A stretch of DNA of 64,000 nt. Origin: Winogradskyella ursingii. Lineage in GTDB: Bacteria; Bacteroidota; Bacteroidia; Flavobacteriales; Flavobacteriaceae. The notes beneath the pieces are model-generated. The model saw only the letters and a list, made by a program, of their open reading frames with translations, did no database searches and was not told the DNA's origin. Below are positions 63,988 to 64,000 of this stretch, in pieces. The position numbers were made by a program, and so were the translations under genes. The first letter of the stretch is position 1, and each line of letters opens with the position of its first letter. Where the stretch lies: NCBI RefSeq assembly GCF_013403975.1, contig NZ_JABFDH010000005.1, positions 267,082 to 331,081 of the forward strand, written 5' to 3'.

Positions 63988-64000
63988 GGTGTTGCGGGAA
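63988..64000 (+). repeat. Second copy of the -33 region (GGTGTTGCGGGAA), cut by the edge
   Basis: This 13-bp sequence is identical to 63863-63875, 125 bp upstream. It implies a second tandem promoter P2 whose -7 element lies outside the window. Confidence 0.65.

Overview
This 64-kb window looks like the chromosome of a marine-type member of the Flavobacteriaceae (Bacteroidota). The evidence is low GC, short flavobacterial promoters of the form TTG-N19-TAnnTTTG, a type A T9SS sorting domain, a GldL-like fragment, a split transketolase, a lipoprotein/TonB-receptor-rich envelope and a zeaxanthin-type carotenoid gene set. Genes are dense on both strands. There is no phage, insertion sequence, CRISPR array or plasmid machinery. 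Genus and species cannot be read from the sequence.

Layout. 1-10.8 kb (mostly minus): a TPR protein cut by the left edge, a class III aminotransferase, an OstA-like protein, an outer-membrane barrel, purA, a Fur-family regulator, a RelA/SpoT enzyme and pepT. 10.9-13.6 kb (plus): pyrD, a LysE exporter and an HMG-CoA lyase-like enzyme. 13.7-16.3 kb: an overlapping three-gene unit with a one-helix envelope protein, an HTTM-like membrane protein and an ATP-grasp ligase. 16.4-22.7 kb: DUF4856-type lipoprotein, imelysin-like lipoprotein, HTTM protein and TonB-dependent receptor, behind a strong promoter that abuts an AT-rich dyad; this is probably an iron-responsive outer-membrane system and is the most interesting locus here. 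22.9-25 kb: a Cys-rich mini-protein, a REP/MITE-like element and guaB.

25-42.5 kb: lycopene cyclase, an SRPBCC pair, a T9SS cargo protein, a periplasmic chaperone operon (three SurA/PpiC-type genes, then MoxR and a GldL-like mini-protein), a polytopic glycan-type membrane protein, aconitase and a thioredoxin-like protein. Then comes the carotenoid operon (MerR/B12 regulator, crtI, crtB, crtZ, on minus). The regulator keeps the cobalamin-binding signatures of CarH, which suggests light control of pigment. Two tRNA genes (Leu-GAG, Lys-UUU) follow. 42.6-64 kb: aroK, a PRTase/methyltransferase/S4 operon, an FKBP lipoprotein, split transketolase, tgt, an LptF/G permease, accA, dnaB, an aminotransferase-sulfotransferase pair, a protein commonly called asparagine synthetase B, a class III nucleotidyl cyclase, a YjbQ protein, and the thrS-infC-rpmI-rplT operon. 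infC has no ATG and appears to start at AUA.

The right edge (63.6-64 kb) carries a GC-richer stretch and then a strong promoter with the same TATATTTGCACCC core as the tRNA-Lys promoter. A second copy of its upstream half begins at the last bases, so a stable-RNA (probably rRNA) operon likely starts just beyond the window. Several start codons were moved from the longest reading frame to a better-supported internal site; these are stated per gene.
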